In this document: positions 1 through 11,120 of the stretch, piece by piece
How the letters are laid out: each line of letters opens with the position of its first letter
How positions within the stretch are numbered: the first letter of the stretch is position 1
DNA from: Prorocentrum cordatum
Lineage: Eukaryota; Sar; Dinophyceae; Prorocentrales; Prorocentraceae
Reading direction: 5' to 3'
Assembly (NCBI GenBank): GCA_963575745.1
Contig: CAUYUJ010015516.1
Span: 985,170 to 1,044,530 of the forward strand
Length of the DNA: 59,361 bases
Made by a program: the position numbers and the translations under genes
Notes under the pieces: model-generated
What the model saw: only the letters and a program-made list of their open reading frames with translations
Databases searched by the model: none
Told to the model about the DNA's origin: nothing

Positions 1-90
1 GCGTGTAGATCTCATAGCCCTAGTCCGACCGCAACAGTTCGGTGGCAACTCATGGGAGCCTCCCATATGTACCATCTTGTCGGCTATTGC

Positions 91-238
91 GAATCGACGC
101 TAATCGACGCTGAATCGACGCTGAATCGACGCTAATCGACGCTAGTCGAAGATAAGTCGACGCTAATCGACGCTGGGTCGACGGTAATCGGCACTATCTC
201 ATCGACTCCCAGGCTCTAATCGACGCTAATCGACGCTA
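91..238. repeat. 10-11-bp AATCGACGCT satellite
   Basis: About a dozen head-to-tail copies of AATCGACGCT and one-base variants (GAATCGACGCT, AAGTCGACGCT), interrupted at about 190-215. No gene is seen in the first 240 bases. Confidence 0.85.
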
Positions 239-289
239 AAGACGGAGAAGGTATCCCAGGCTCCCGTGGTTTGCGACCGAACACCAAAT

Positions 290-955
290 GATCACCCAGA
301 GATCCGAGGCTCCGATGTGTCCAGAGGTCCGAAGCACCGAAAAGCATTGGAGCCGCCAGCCGTTCTGCGCTGCTCGGCCTCCTCCGCAGGCCCCGAGGCC
401 GGCACAAGACAGCCGAGGAAGAGCCTGCCCCGGGGAAGCAGTCCAGGCCCCCCCGCGTGCCCACACGTCCACACTGCGGGCAAAACGTGTCGCCATCTCC
501 CCTGCGTCCTGGAGCTCCGAGCTCCCTTTCTCCTCCTCCTCCTCCTCCTCCTCCTCCTCCTCCTCCTCCTCCTCCTCCTCCTCACCATTTCCCCTGCGTC
601 CAGGAGGAGTGAACATAGATAGAAGCCTGGCCCCCAGAGGCTGGTAGCGGCCAGACTTTTCTCCATATCCGCTGCACCTCGGCCTCCTGGTGCCACTTCC
701 CAGAAAATCCAAGACGCAGGGCATATGGACACAAACCTTGCCCGCACACAACATTGCCCCAAGATCCAAGGCGTCGGCGATGTGCCCAGAGATCCAAGGC
801 TCAGAAAAAGTTAGAGTTACTGGTTTTTGGCTCTTTCGGCCTCCTGGGGCCCTCAACGGGCCCCAAGACCTTCAACAGACGGCTGAGGATGAAGAACCCG
901 CCTTGCGGGGAAGCGGTCCAGATCTCCGGGGGTCCACGCATCGACAACAGTGGAG
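290..955. repeat. Diverged direct duplication (about 290-480 and 765-955)
   Basis: The stretch at 298-345 (GATCCGAGGC, CGATGTGTCCAGAG) recurs at 763-810 (GATCCAAGGC, CGATGTGCCCAGAG). The following segments also correspond: CGGCCTCCT, GGGGAAGC, CAGTCC or CGGTCC, TCCACG. The copies are heavily diverged. Overlapping open frames exist on both strands, but none has a recognisable domain and I do not call a gene. Confidence 0.55.
530..583. repeat. (TCC)n microsatellite, about 18 pure copies
   Basis: Uninterrupted CTC/TCC triplets. They give poly-Leu, poly-Ser, poly-Glu or poly-Arg in different frames, so the long ORFs here are composition artefacts. Confidence 0.95.
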
Positions 956-1339
956 CGTCGGATGTCTGGGTACTTCTCTCCTCAAACGCATAGCAACGTG
1001 GCGTTCATTACTGCCCGATTCAGCGGCACCAGGAAGCTCCTCCAATGCCACAGAAGGTATTCCGTCGTGTCATCCTCAACGTGGCCCAAAAGTCGTTTCG
1101 TCATCGCTGCTACCTTTCGTGATAAATCCAGCAAGCAGTTGCCGTCCTCGTCGGACTCCTCGTTCATGGGTACGGCAACATAAAGACGAGATGACAGTCC
1201 TCTGTGTGGGCGGAGTGGCACAACCGAGAAAGGCCAGGCTGACACCGCGCACTGGGAGGAACCCATGGCAATGGATGAGGCACGGCTTGGTTTTACGGGT
1301 AGACACCACGTAGCAATTCAGTGGCGAAGCACAAAGAAA
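956..1339. other. Unassigned sequence
   Basis: Mixed-composition sequence with short open frames on both strands and no recognisable domain, repeat or RNA. Nothing could be assigned. Confidence 0.4.
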
Positions 1340-1625
1340 CGGTGGGAGACAATGACAACTGGACAAACGGACAGGACAGGACAAGGGCAAGGACCAGAAC
1401 GCGCACGAGGGCAAGGACAGGGACAGGCACAGGGACAAGGACAGAGACGTCGACAGACATGGAAGAGGACAACAGGACAAACGACGACAACGACTACAAC
1501 AGTACAAAACATGATAGGACAGGACAGGGCAGGGAAGGACAAGGAAGGAAGGGACAGGACAGAACAGAGAAGGAGAGAGAGAGAGAGAGAAACGGGTGCA
1601 CAGAAGCCCCAGATCGCAGAGACAA
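1340..1625. repeat. Purine-rich GGACA/GGCAAGGAC repeat with a (GA)n tract
   Basis: One strand is almost free of T. Variants of GGACA, GGGACAGG and AAGGACAGG repeat irregularly, and a GA dinucleotide run lies at about 1568-1591. The Arg/Gln/Thr/Glu-rich open frames across it are low-complexity artefacts. Confidence 0.8.
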
Positions 1626-1838
1626 AGGCAGAGTCCGACAACGACTTGCGCAAGGAAAACGCACGGCTCCAGTCCGCACAACGTCGGCGAACAATCGAAC
1701 CAACTCGGCAAATAACATCTCGTAGATCAAAACGAAAATGTGGCGGCGTCAGGTGAGCAAAAAAACAAAACAACAAACGAACGCGCAAGAGGGAACCCCA
1801 TCAAGAAGCATGCAGCAACCATAAAACAAAGCATGATG

Positions 1839-2012
1839 CATCAAAGCAAGCATGATCGTGAGAAGGGTGGCAAATTCCACGCATGGAGCGGCGCTCACAT
1901 CCACGAGCTTCGACAAATAAACCAACAGGCATCGAAGCAAGCATGACCGTGAGAAAAGTGGCCAAATCCAAGGATGAAGCGGCGCTCACATCCACGAGCC
2001 TCGCCACATAAG
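1839..2012. repeat. 91-bp tandem duplication
   Basis: Two adjacent copies start at 1839 and 1930. Both run through AAGCAAGCATGA, a GTGAGAA segment, GCGGCGCTCACATCCACGAG and CGACAAATAA or CGCCACATAA. Identity is roughly 85 percent by eye. No coding function is visible. Confidence 0.8.
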
Positions 2013-3223
2013 CAAAGAAGCATATATTTGTCCCGGAGGAAGGGCACAGTAACGTGAAGCAGAAGATCGCCAGGCAAATGCAGATCGCTGCACGAGCCGA
2101 CCTGCTGTAGGCAAAGTTGACCGATAAACTGTAGCCTGGGGGGGTAAGAAACGACGAAAGCCAAGACGAGATGGGACAAAACGATCGACCGAAGCCGCAC
2201 GACCGGGCCGGTCGTGCGACATAAACAAGCAATCATAGATTTAGGTCGGGCATGTTCTCCTACGGGCAGCTTTTGGACGAAAAATTGAAAATAGTCGAAA
2301 ACATACCCCGAAAATCCAAAAACCACTCAAAACATCGCCCCCAGACTATTTTTTGACGTATTTTTGAATTTGCCTCCTGTAGAGGGACAGGCCCGACTGA
2401 AGCATAGATCGATGCCAGAACAGAGCAAACCACTCCCGACCGAGGTCAGGCGCTCGACGGCCCGAGGACCTCGGGCCGCACGGGCAGGGTCGCGATCGCT
2501 ACGACGCGCCAGACTGGGCGTACAGGGCGTGCCCTGCTTGAACAGCTGGAACAAACAGAACACAAAACACCAAACAGAACACATAACAATCCTTTGTGAG
2601 AAAAAAGACTTACATGCAATTTGCAAGTCCAACCAACGTGATGGTGGTTCCCTCGGTTCTACTGGTCCCCGTAGGGCTGGTCTCCGTAGAGCTGGTCATG
2701 GACGTTGGGCCAGACTCTGTGGTGATGGATGTCGTGGTAGCGCGGGTCGGTGGACCCCGCGGTACTGTCCGGCTCCATTGTGCCGATGCCCGGCGTCGAG
2801 CTCGACTCCGAGCTCGACTCCGTCGCGGCGAGCCTGGAGGGCAATGTTCGTTCCTCATGGTGCTAGTCTTGGACGGCCAGCTCGTCCATGTAGTGGCAGA
2901 CGACGTGGCACTGCATATCAAGTGCAGGTCAGCGACGTCATTCTCGACTTCGAAATGGTGGACAGCATGGTGGTCTTCGACTCCGTCGATCTTTTTGTTT
3001 CTCCCCCCGCCCCAAGTTTCAGCCACGCTCACAAGACAGACGGCTGTTCTGGATGTCCTGGTGTTCGCGACAAGAGGGAAGGAGGGAGGAAGTGGAGGAG
3101 AAACGATAGGCACCATATGGCGAAGGATACGATTTAACTTAAAGCGTATCATCCCCTGGTCTGCCAAACTGCTGCGCGACAGACCGTATTGAACGGCCTC
3201 AACGGCCAACTAATACATTCACC
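2013..3223. other. Unassigned region with open frames on both strands
   Basis: Frames of up to about 250 codons overlap on opposite strands between 2364 and 3209. None has a recognisable domain, and the longest are rich in Arg, Ser and Thr or follow base composition. There may be exons here, but I cannot choose a strand. Confidence 0.35.
2458..2478. other. Perfect 9-bp stem, 3-nt loop inverted repeat
   Basis: CGGCCCGAG, loop GAC, CTCGGGCCG. It is a stable GC-rich hairpin with no T-tract and no assigned gene beside it. Confidence 0.7.
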
Positions 3224-3460
3224 ATGGCAGGAGAAAATAAGCCGTTCGACTCCGTCGTGGTGGGCAAAAATGGACTGCTCGTGTCCACGGTGCTCTATTC
3301 AAAACGAGACCCCAACGCAGGAGGGTTGGGAATGAAATTGGAGGTGGGAGGCAGAAGGGAGGAGGAGGAGGAGGAGGAGGCGGGGAAGGAGGAGAGGAAG
3401 AGTGGAGACCACAGTACTCGACTCAAAACGAGAACCCAGCCGAGGAAGGGCTTGGAATAA
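3224..3460 (+). CDS. Possible small protein, unknown function
   Basis: A 78-codon frame starts at an ATG in a good eukaryotic context (CACCATGG). The first 40 residues (MAGENKPFDSVVVGKNGLLV onward) look like ordinary protein. They are followed by a Glu-rich run from a GGA microsatellite at about 3357-3380 and a basic C-terminus. A segment near 3293-3340 (CAAAACGAGACCC) recurs at about 3420-3460. No family is recognised. It could be a first exon running into a repeat, or chance. Confidence 0.25.
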   Translation: MAGENKPFDSVVVGKNGLLVSTVLYSKRDPNAGGLGMKLEVGGRREEEEEEEAGKEERKSGDHSTRLKTRTQPRKGLE

Positions 3461-3540
3461 GCAGGTGTACGCATGTGTTTTTGAACAGTATATGTACACA
3501 CAGAAAGAAAGATAGAAAGAGAGAGAGAGAGAGAAAACAA
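3357..3540. repeat. (GGA)n and (GA)n microsatellites
   Basis: GGA triplets lie at about 3357-3380 and a GA run at about 3518-3533. They share the purine-rich strand bias seen at 1.34-1.62 kb. Confidence 0.85.
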
Positions 3541-4361
3541 ACAAAAAAAAACATAACAGGAATGATCAATGAGGGACAGAGAGGGAGAGATAGGGGCAAC
3601 CACAGAGACTGAAAGACCGATCCACATTTCATTGCAGGAATGGGGAGGATGCCAAGCGGGGACGTGAATGGTAGAAAGACATGGACGCGGACAAAAGAAT
3701 ATGTGCGTTGCACTGGAACAGAACCCAGATGCAGAGTATGTTGCTCAACACAAATGGCTTGAAGAAGCACTATCCTTCATGTCTCCATGGCAAGGCCGAC
3801 TCCCTTTGCATACAACGGGGCCGTGCCTAGACTGGCCTGAGCAAACTGGTAGCAGAATGGCGCACAGTGCGAGACCTCGGTTGTTCAAAATCGCCAAGGG
3901 CACAAATGTATTGGTACTCTGTGCTACCACGGAGTCGGCCCGATCCAACACCCTTCAATTGACGCTGGAGCCATCTTATGACAGCTAACTGCCACGCAGA
4001 GCGGCAAACGATGTCTGGCTGGTAGCGAGTACACTCAAGCCTTTGAGCGCGCATGGGCTCGCTTTGTTACAGTGTATGCCCCCCTGCGGCATACGAACAA
4101 ACAAGTACGGCCCCTAACGCTCAGGCGATGGGAAATAACCGCATAAAGTGCCCTACCCAAACACGCCCAGCGTCCTACCATTGACAACGTGCAAACCGAA
4201 AACCCTGCCAGCCCTTTAGGGCGTGAGTGATTTAGAGCGGTTATTCTTCCGATATCTTCTCCGTCGGGGAGGTGCTTACCCCTCCCGATACCCTTACCCC
4301 GCCATCCTGGGTCTCGACGGGAAGGGGGGGGCAGGTGTCAGAGAGTTTGTTCTGTCACAAG
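3541..4361. other. Unassigned sequence
   Basis: No domain, RNA gene or repeat is recognised. Short frames exist on both strands, for example 63 codons on plus at 4223-4414 without an ATG start. No function is inferred. Confidence 0.35.
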
Positions 4362-4960
4362 ATGGTCCAGAGAGAGCTCTGAAAGAGATCAAGATGGCAT
4401 CCAAGACGGCATAGAAGATTCGAAGATGGCTCCAAGACGGCTTCCAACATTCTTCAAGAGATCCGAATACCCTCCCAAGATGGCCTCAAGTGGCCCCGGA
4501 GCTCCCCAAGCAGGCCACGAAGATGCCAAAATCATTCCAAAACCCACAAGAACCTCGTGAGTTTGGACTTCTCACTGTTTCGCTTCTGATGGGCTTCCGA
4601 AGCCACAAGATGGCTCCAAAATGGCCAAATAGTCCCAAGAAGGGCCCAAGAGTTCCAAGAGCGCCCAAACAGGCCATGTGGGAGGCTCCAAGGGTGCGAG
4701 GCAAATTAAATACCCCCTTTCGTTGAAAACCTAGATCAGACAAAACATAAACAAATAATGTTCACAGATTCCGGCATCTCGGGGGCAGCCATGGGAGTTT
4801 GGGGGCCAACATGGCTCAAATATTGATTGAGAAAGCCCAATATCGCCTCCAAGATGGCTCAAGATCCCCCTAGATGATTCACGACGGCTTCCAAGATGCC
4901 TCCAAGATGCCCCAAGACTCCCCCACGACGGCCCCGAGTGGCCACAGAGCCCCCTAGATA
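4362..4960. repeat. Degenerate CCAAGATGGC-type repeat
   Basis: Irregularly spaced variants of CAAGATGGCTCCAAGACGGC and TCCCAAGAG recur through the segment (for example 4391, 4421, 4466, 4607 and 4848-4915). The period is too degraded to fix. Confidence 0.6.
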
Positions 4961-5031
4961 CTCGAGGCCGGGGGATTGTGGAGTCGCTGTGGGTTCCAGA
5001 CGAGTTTTTACGATCTTTCACATTGCTCCTC

Positions 5032-8000
5032 ATCATTACCCTTACCATTACCATTACCATTACCATTTCCATTACCATTACCATTACCATTACCATTACC
5101 ATTACCATTGCCACTACCACTACAACTACCACTACCACTACCATTACCATTACCTTTACCATTCCCATTCCCATTCCCATTCCCACTACCAGTGCCATTG
5201 CCAGTACCAGTAGAATTGCCATTGCCAGTCCATTCCCATTCCCATTCCCATTCCCATTCCCAAGACCATTACCATTAGCTTTACCATTACCATTACCATT
5301 ACCATGGCCATTACAAATGCCATTGTCATTGCCATTGCCCTTCCCATTGCCATTCCCAATACCATTACCATTACCATTACCATTACCATTACCATTACCA
5401 TTACCATTGCCATTGCCATTGCCATTGACATTACCATTACCATTACCATTACCATTACCTTTACCTTTACCTTTACCTTTACCTTTACCTTTGCCTTTAC
5501 CTGTACCCTTACCCTTTTAATTCCCATTTCCGTTACCACTACCACTACCATTTCCATTCCCATTCCCATCCCCATTCCCATTTCCATTCCCATTCACATT
5601 ACCATTACCATTACCATTACCATTACCATTACCATTACCATTACCTTCATCTTTACCTTTACCTTTACCTTTACCATTACCACTACCATTACCATTACCA
5701 TTACCATGACCATGACCATGACCATGACCATGACCATGACCATTACCATTACCATTACCATTACCATTACCATTACCATTACCATTACCATTACCATGTC
5801 CATTACAATTGCCAGTGTCATTGCCATTGCCATTCCCATTGACAATGCCATTGCCATTACCATCGCCATTACCAGTACTGTTGCCATCGCCATTGTAGTT
5901 CCATTGCCAGTCGCTACCCCGTTACCATTACCATTACCATTACCGTTACCATTACCATTACCATTACCATTACCAGTACCATTACCATTACCACTGTCAT
6001 TACCGTTGTCATTGCCATTGCCATTACCATTAGCCACTACCATTACCATTGCCATTACCATTGCCCTTACCGAAACCATTGCCATTGGCATTACCATTAC
6101 CATTACCATTACAATTACCATTACACTTACCGCTGCCATTATAATTACAATTCCCATTACCATCACCACTGCCATTACCATTACCATTACCAGTACCATT
6201 ACCATTATCATTACCATTAGAATTACCACTACCACTACCACTACCATTTGCATTCCCGTTCCCGTTGAAATTACCATTACGACTCCCATTCCCATTCCCA
6301 TTCCAATCCCGATTACCATTACACTTACCATTACCATTACCATTACCATTACCATGACCATGACCATGACCATTACCATTACCATTGCCATGGCCATTGC
6401 CATTGCCCTTGCAATTGCCGTGTCCATTCCCATTGGCCACTGCCATTACCATTAAAATTACCGTTGCCATCGCCATTGTCATTGTCCTTGCCAATCGCTA
6501 CCCCGTTATCGTTGCCATTACCATTACCATTATCATTACCATTACCATTACCATTACCATTACCATTACCATTACCATTACCATTACCATTACCGTTACT
6601 ATTACCCTTGCCATTCCCAGTACCATTACCATTACCACTGTCATTACCATTACCATTACCATTACCATTACCACTGCCATTGCCATTGCCATTTGCCACT
6701 ACCATTACCATTGCCAGTACCATTGCCATTCCCATTTCTATCCCCATTCCCAATACCATTACCATTACCATTTCCATTTCCATTACCATTACCACTGCCA
6801 CTGCCATTATCATTACCATTAGCACTACCAGTACCATTACCATTACCATTACCTTTACCTCTACCTTTACCCTTACCCTTACCCTTACCATTCCCATTTC
6901 CGTTACAGCTACCACTACCATTTCCAGTCCCGTTTCCGTTCCCGCTCCCATGCACATTCACATTCCCATTCCCATTCCCATTCCCATTCATCTTACCATT
7001 ACCATTACCATTACCATTACCATTGCCATTGCCATTGCCATTGCCATGACCATTGCCACGACCATTGCCAGTGCCAGTGCCATTGCCAGCCCCATTGCCA
7101 TTGCCATCACAATTACCGTTGCCAGTGCCATTGCCATTGCTATTGCCAGTCGCCACCCCTTTACCATTACCATTACCATTGCCGCTACCATTACCAGTAC
7201 CATTACCATTACCTCTGTCATTACCACTACCATTGGAATTGTCATTACCATTGCCATTGGCCACTACCATTACCATTGCCAGTACCATGTCCGTTCCCAT
7301 TCCCATTCCCATTCCTAATAGCATTAGCATTACCATTACCATTTTCATTACCATTACCATTACTATTGGCCATTACCTTTACCTCTACCTTTACCTTTAT
7401 CCTTACCCTTATAGTTCCATTTCCGCTACCACTACCACTATCATTACCATTCCCGTTCCTATTCCCATTTCAATTCCCTTTCCCATTCCCAGTACCATTA
7501 CCTTTACCATTACAATTACCGTTGCCTTTGCCATTGCCATAGCCACTACGATTGCCATTGCCATTGCCATTGCCATTACCATTACCGTTGCCATTGTCAA
7601 TGTCGTTGCCACTGCCAATCGCTACCCCGCTACAATTACCGTTACCGTGACCCTTACCAGTACCATTACCATTGCCACTGTCATTACCATTACGCTTACC
7701 ATTGCCATTGCCCTTGCCATTTGCCACTATCATTACAGCTGCCATTACCCTTACCCTTACCCTTACCATTACCATTACCATCGCCACTAACATCACCGTT
7801 ACCATTACCATTACCAATACCATTACCATTACCATTACAATTACCATTACCATTACCAATACCATTGCCGTTACCATTACCATTACCGCTGCCATTACCA
7901 TTACAATTCCCATTGTCATTCCCATTCCCATTCCCATCACCATTGCCACTACCATTACCATTACCAATACCATTACCATTACCATTACCAGTGCCATTAC

Positions 8001-8420
8001 CATTACCACTACCACTATCATGTCCATTCCCGTTCCCGTCCCCACTCCCACTCCCATTTCCATGACCATTACCATTACCATTACCATTACCATTCCCTTT
8101 ACCATTAAAATTACCATGACCATTACCATTGCCATGGCCATTACCATTGCCATTGCCATTGCCATTGTCATCGCCATTGCCATTGCCAGTCCCACTGCCA
8201 TTGCCATTGCAATTGCCATTGCCATTGCCATTACCGTTACCATTACCAGTACCGTTGCCATTGCCATTGACATTGACATTGACATTGACATTGCCAATCG
8301 CTACCCCGTTACCACTATCATTACCGCTACCATTACCATAACAATTACCAGTACCATTACCATTACTACTGCCATTACCATTACCATTACCATTATCATT
8401 GCAATTGTCATTGCCATTCG
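5032..8420. repeat. 3.4-kb ACCATT-type hexanucleotide minisatellite with higher-order repeats
   Basis: Almost the whole segment is hexamers: CATTAC, CATTGC, CATTCC, CTTTAC, CACTAC. Pure blocks (CATTAC, then CTTTAC, then CACTAC, then CATTCC, then CATTGC) recur in similar order. A non-hexamer marker close to GCCAATCGCTACCCCGTT punctuates it near 5906, 6490, 7147, 7613 and 8292, giving higher-order units of about 470-680 bp. Several hexamer phases lack stops on either strand, so long Leu-Pro, Thr-Ile, Met-Val and Asn-Gly frames arise. I do not consider them genes. Confidence 0.95.
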
Positions 8421-8581
8421 AGGATTTCAATAGGAATCATTCAATGGAGGGTTTCATAGGAATCCACATGTGGATGATTTCAATAGGAATCATTCAGTGG
8501 AGGGTTTCGATAGGAACCGTTTTGTCGAGGATTTCAATGTGAATCCTTCTTGCGAGGGCGTTCAATATGGGTCCTTCTACG
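8421..8581 (+). repeat. 27-bp minisatellite, six copies, coding-phased
   Basis: Six units of 26-28 bp start AGGATTTCAATAGGAATC or close variants, directly after the hexamer array. On plus they read as a nine-residue peptide repeat (DDFNRNHSV, EGFDRNRFV, EDFNVNPSC). The frame stays open to 8691, but the following residues are low complexity. This may be a repeat-domain exon or simply a minisatellite. Confidence 0.8.
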
Positions 8582-8599
8582 GGGGGGGCAGATGTGGCC

Positions 8600-8790
8600 A
8601 CGTCGCATTCCTTTTTTCTCGCCGCCGACCACCCCCATCCCCCAAAAAAACATGTTTGTGGGGGGCACCAGGAGAAAGAAAAAGGCAGTGAGGGAGGGGG
8701 AGGAGGGGGAGAGGGAGGAGGAGGAGCGGGAGGAGGCGGAGGAGGAGGAAGACGACGACGACGACGACGACGACGACGACACAGAGCACA
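8600..8790. repeat. GGA and GAC triplet repeats
   Basis: GAGGAGG-type triplets at about 8690-8745 pass directly into pure GAC triplets at about 8748-8780. A short C-run/G-run inverted repeat (CCCCC, A7, CATG, TTTG, TGGGGGG) precedes them at about 8637-8666. Confidence 0.85.
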
Positions 8791-9260
8791 TTTTGCACAG
8801 AAACAATCGCGAACTCAGCGCGAAAGCCTCGCGCGCGCTTTTGAACCCCTGCGACTCAACAATCCCCCGTTCTCGGATACTCACAGGGGGCCAGAAGGCG
8901 TTCAAAACCGAAGGAAGTCCAAAACCAGAGGGCCGTCTCGCCAGTTCGCTTCTGACCGATGGGCTTCCGAGCCCTCTAGATGTCTCCTGGATGGCCCAAG
9001 AGAGAGAAGGGCTCAAGGGGGTTCCCAAACTTCCCCAAGAGCGCACCCGAGCGCCCCAAGAGCGTCCCAAGAGATCCCCAAAACGAGATTCTGAGAGCTC
9101 TAGGAAGAGCGCCGCTAACCCCTTCTTCTTCGTTGATATTCTGCACGATGGCCCCTAAAGGGCCCCCAAGAGAGCCCCGAGAGAGGCCAAAGAAGCACCC
9201 AACAGGGCCCTGAAGGCCTCCACAATGGCACCAACAGGGCCCCAGGGCCCTGGCAAGCGA
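8791..9260. repeat. Degenerate CCCCAAGAGCG-type repeat
   Basis: From about 8990 variants of CCCCAAGAGCG, CCAAGAGA and CCAACAGGGCCC recur at short irregular intervals, resembling 4362-4960. The 200 bases before this hold nothing recognisable. Confidence 0.5.
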
Positions 9261-9540
9261 GCAGTAGGCTCCCATATCGAAAGATCTGCGAATACATTTA
9301 AGGTCGGCTCATGGGCCTGTTCAGGTAGATCGAGGTCTTCGGTTTGACGGCTGACTCCTCCTTTGTTACACAGCGTGCTCCCGCACTGCCCTGATCAATG
9401 CAGCTCGCATGGGCATCGTTGCCGAGTGGGCTGGCGGGAATACTTTTGTGATCCGCGAGCGACACGGCACCACGTCGCGCCGTCAAGAGCGAAGCAACAG
9501 CTCTACGATCTAAATTAGGCACCAAGCTCGCAGGAGCGAA

Positions 9541-9690
9541 CTACGCTGCGACCCAGTCGGCGAAGAAGACGCTGAGGATCAGGCCCACGACGAACGCCAA
9601 TGCCATCAAAGAAGACCAGGAGGTGCACCCAGTCCGCGTGCAGCGCCAAAATGGCGAAGTAATTAGAGCCCTGGTTCCCGAGGACCACAT
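9541..9690 (-). CDS. Possible tail-anchored small membrane protein or terminal exon
   Basis: A 49-codon frame starts at an ATG (9688-9690) and ends at TAG (9541-9543). Its last 25 residues are strongly hydrophobic (MALAFVVGLILSVFFADWVA), as in a C-terminal membrane anchor. A second minus frame across the same bases is also fairly hydrophobic, so this could be an exon end with a frame change at an intron, or coincidence. No family is recognised. Confidence 0.2.
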   Translation of the reverse strand: MWSSGTRALITSPFWRCTRTGCTSWSSLMALAFVVGLILSVFFADWVAA

Positions 9691-9749
9691 CCGCGTAATC
9701 AACGGGGACGATGACCACAGTCACGTAGTCGAGGACGGCAAACCGCGCA

Positions 9750-11120
9750 GGCGCTCCACGGACGACTCTGGATCCCCAGGGGGGGCGGTGAGACCATCAG
9801 CGCGATGGTGCCAGACGCACGTGCCGCCGCGATGGAGCAAGGACAGTGCCAGGCAGAGCACCGACAGCGAGGCGGCGGGACGCCAGGAACATCGCCAAAC
9901 TCGCGGGGAGATGCCCAGGCCGGCACGGGGGAGACAAAGTGTCCGACGACCCCGAACGGGCGGGGGCGGCGCCCAGAAGCCGAGGACGGGCCCGAGCGGC
10001 CGGGGACACCCCGAGAGGAGGGCGAGCGGCCTTGCCCGGAGCGACCGGCGAGGCCGCACAAGGGAAAAGCAAGCACCCAGCAAGGCGGGGGCGACGGCGC
10101 GGGGGGCCGAGGGGGCCCAGAGGCCACGCGCGCCAGAGCGGGGCCGGCGGCAGCAGAGAGAGGCCGGGGGCGGCGAGGCGAGGCCCGCGGCGGGAGGGCC
10201 CCAGCACACACAAGGCGGGGCGGCATTATTAGGCGCTGGGCCGTGGCGGCCGCGAAGCGGGCCGCGGAGGGGGGGGCAGGCGGCCAACCGCCGTCGCGCG
10301 CGTGGGCAGGGAGAGCTGGGCAGGGGAGCCAGTGGGGGCGACTGACAGTCCCACTGCAATGGAGGAGAACACACTGGGGGCGGGCGCGGGGGGGGGGGGC
10401 CAGGAGGCGGGCGGGGGGCGGGCGGGGAGAAAGCAGCTGACAGCCGCATAGTGGGCCATCGTAACCGCGGAAGGCGGGGGCCTGGGGAAAGCGGCTGACA
10501 GCCGCAGAATGGAGCGTCGCGCAGGCAGCGAAGGTGCAGAGGAAGAGTGGCGGCGTGGAGCGACTGACAGTCGCGAAGTGGGAAGGGAGCAACCCCGAAG
10601 AGGCGGGCGAGGTGAAAGGCATCAGTCGCAGAGTGGCGCAAAAGGGCGGACGGGGAGCGGCGGGGGGGGGCGCGACTAACATTCACGAGGTGGTCATTGC
10701 GGCGTGCTGCGTCAGGCTGCGAGTACAGCTGCCGCGAAGAATCTGGCATTAAAGGGTCACCCCGCGGGAGGGGGACCAGGCCCCCGGGCGGCGCCTAAGG
10801 CGGGCCAGGGGGGGGCCGGCAGTCATCCAGGGGGCGAGAGGCCGCAAGGTGGCCAGGAGCAAGGGTCTCCTGAGGGTCAGGGGCGAGCCAGCAGCCCCAG
10901 CTGGGCGCGCCCGAGGCGGTAGTAGGCGCGGAGCCGAAGTGGCGCGCCGAGGAGCCCCGCCTGGGGCTGGCCCCAGGGTCATTCATAGAGTCAGGGTCGC
11001 TACCTTCGTTGGGTGCAGGAAAGCAATCGGCTCCGTCAGGGCAGCTGGGGCGCGCCCGGTTGAGGAGGGCGCGCGCGGGGCGCTGACTGGGCTGAGGGCA
11101 GGGGTTCGTGGAAAAGGGTG
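9750..11120. other. GC-rich island without a supported gene
   Basis: G+C is far above the flanks. Long frames on both strands are Pro, Arg, Gly and Ala-rich and overlap each other, as base composition alone predicts. G-runs at about 10387-10433 (a 12-G run, then repeated GGGCGGGG) have quadruplex potential. No domain is seen. Confidence 0.6.
10337..10574. repeat. Repeated 15-nt hairpins (GCGRCTGACAGYCGC)
   Basis: Four copies lie at 10337-10351, 10433-10447, 10491-10505 and 10560-10574. Two are perfect: GCGGCTGACAGCCGC and GCGACTGACAGTCGC. They differ by a paired change that keeps the six-base stem around the GAC loop. Spacing is about 96, 58 and 69 bases. Confidence 0.7.

Noticed and set aside
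236-856. 206-codon minus ORF with a poly-Glu tract
   Set aside because: Held open by the TCC microsatellite; no recognisable domain and a competing plus frame of similar length.
2596-3209. Two overlapping antisense ORFs of about 200 codons
   Set aside because: Neither strand has a domain. I could not justify choosing one as a gene.
4848-4866. Resemblance to the 3' part of the dinoflagellate spliced leader (TGGCTCAAG)
   Set aside because: Only about nine bases match, inside a degenerate CCAAGATGGC repeat. Expected by chance there.
5032-8430. Many long ORFs (60 to about 380 codons) on both strands
   Set aside because: All are two-residue repeats forced by the hexamer array. The same bases are open in several frames.
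9699-10749. Minus-strand ORFs of 327 and 342 codons in the GC-rich island
   Set aside because: Pro/Arg/Ala-rich, overlapping each other and plus-strand ORFs. Stops are rare at this G+C and no domain is visible.
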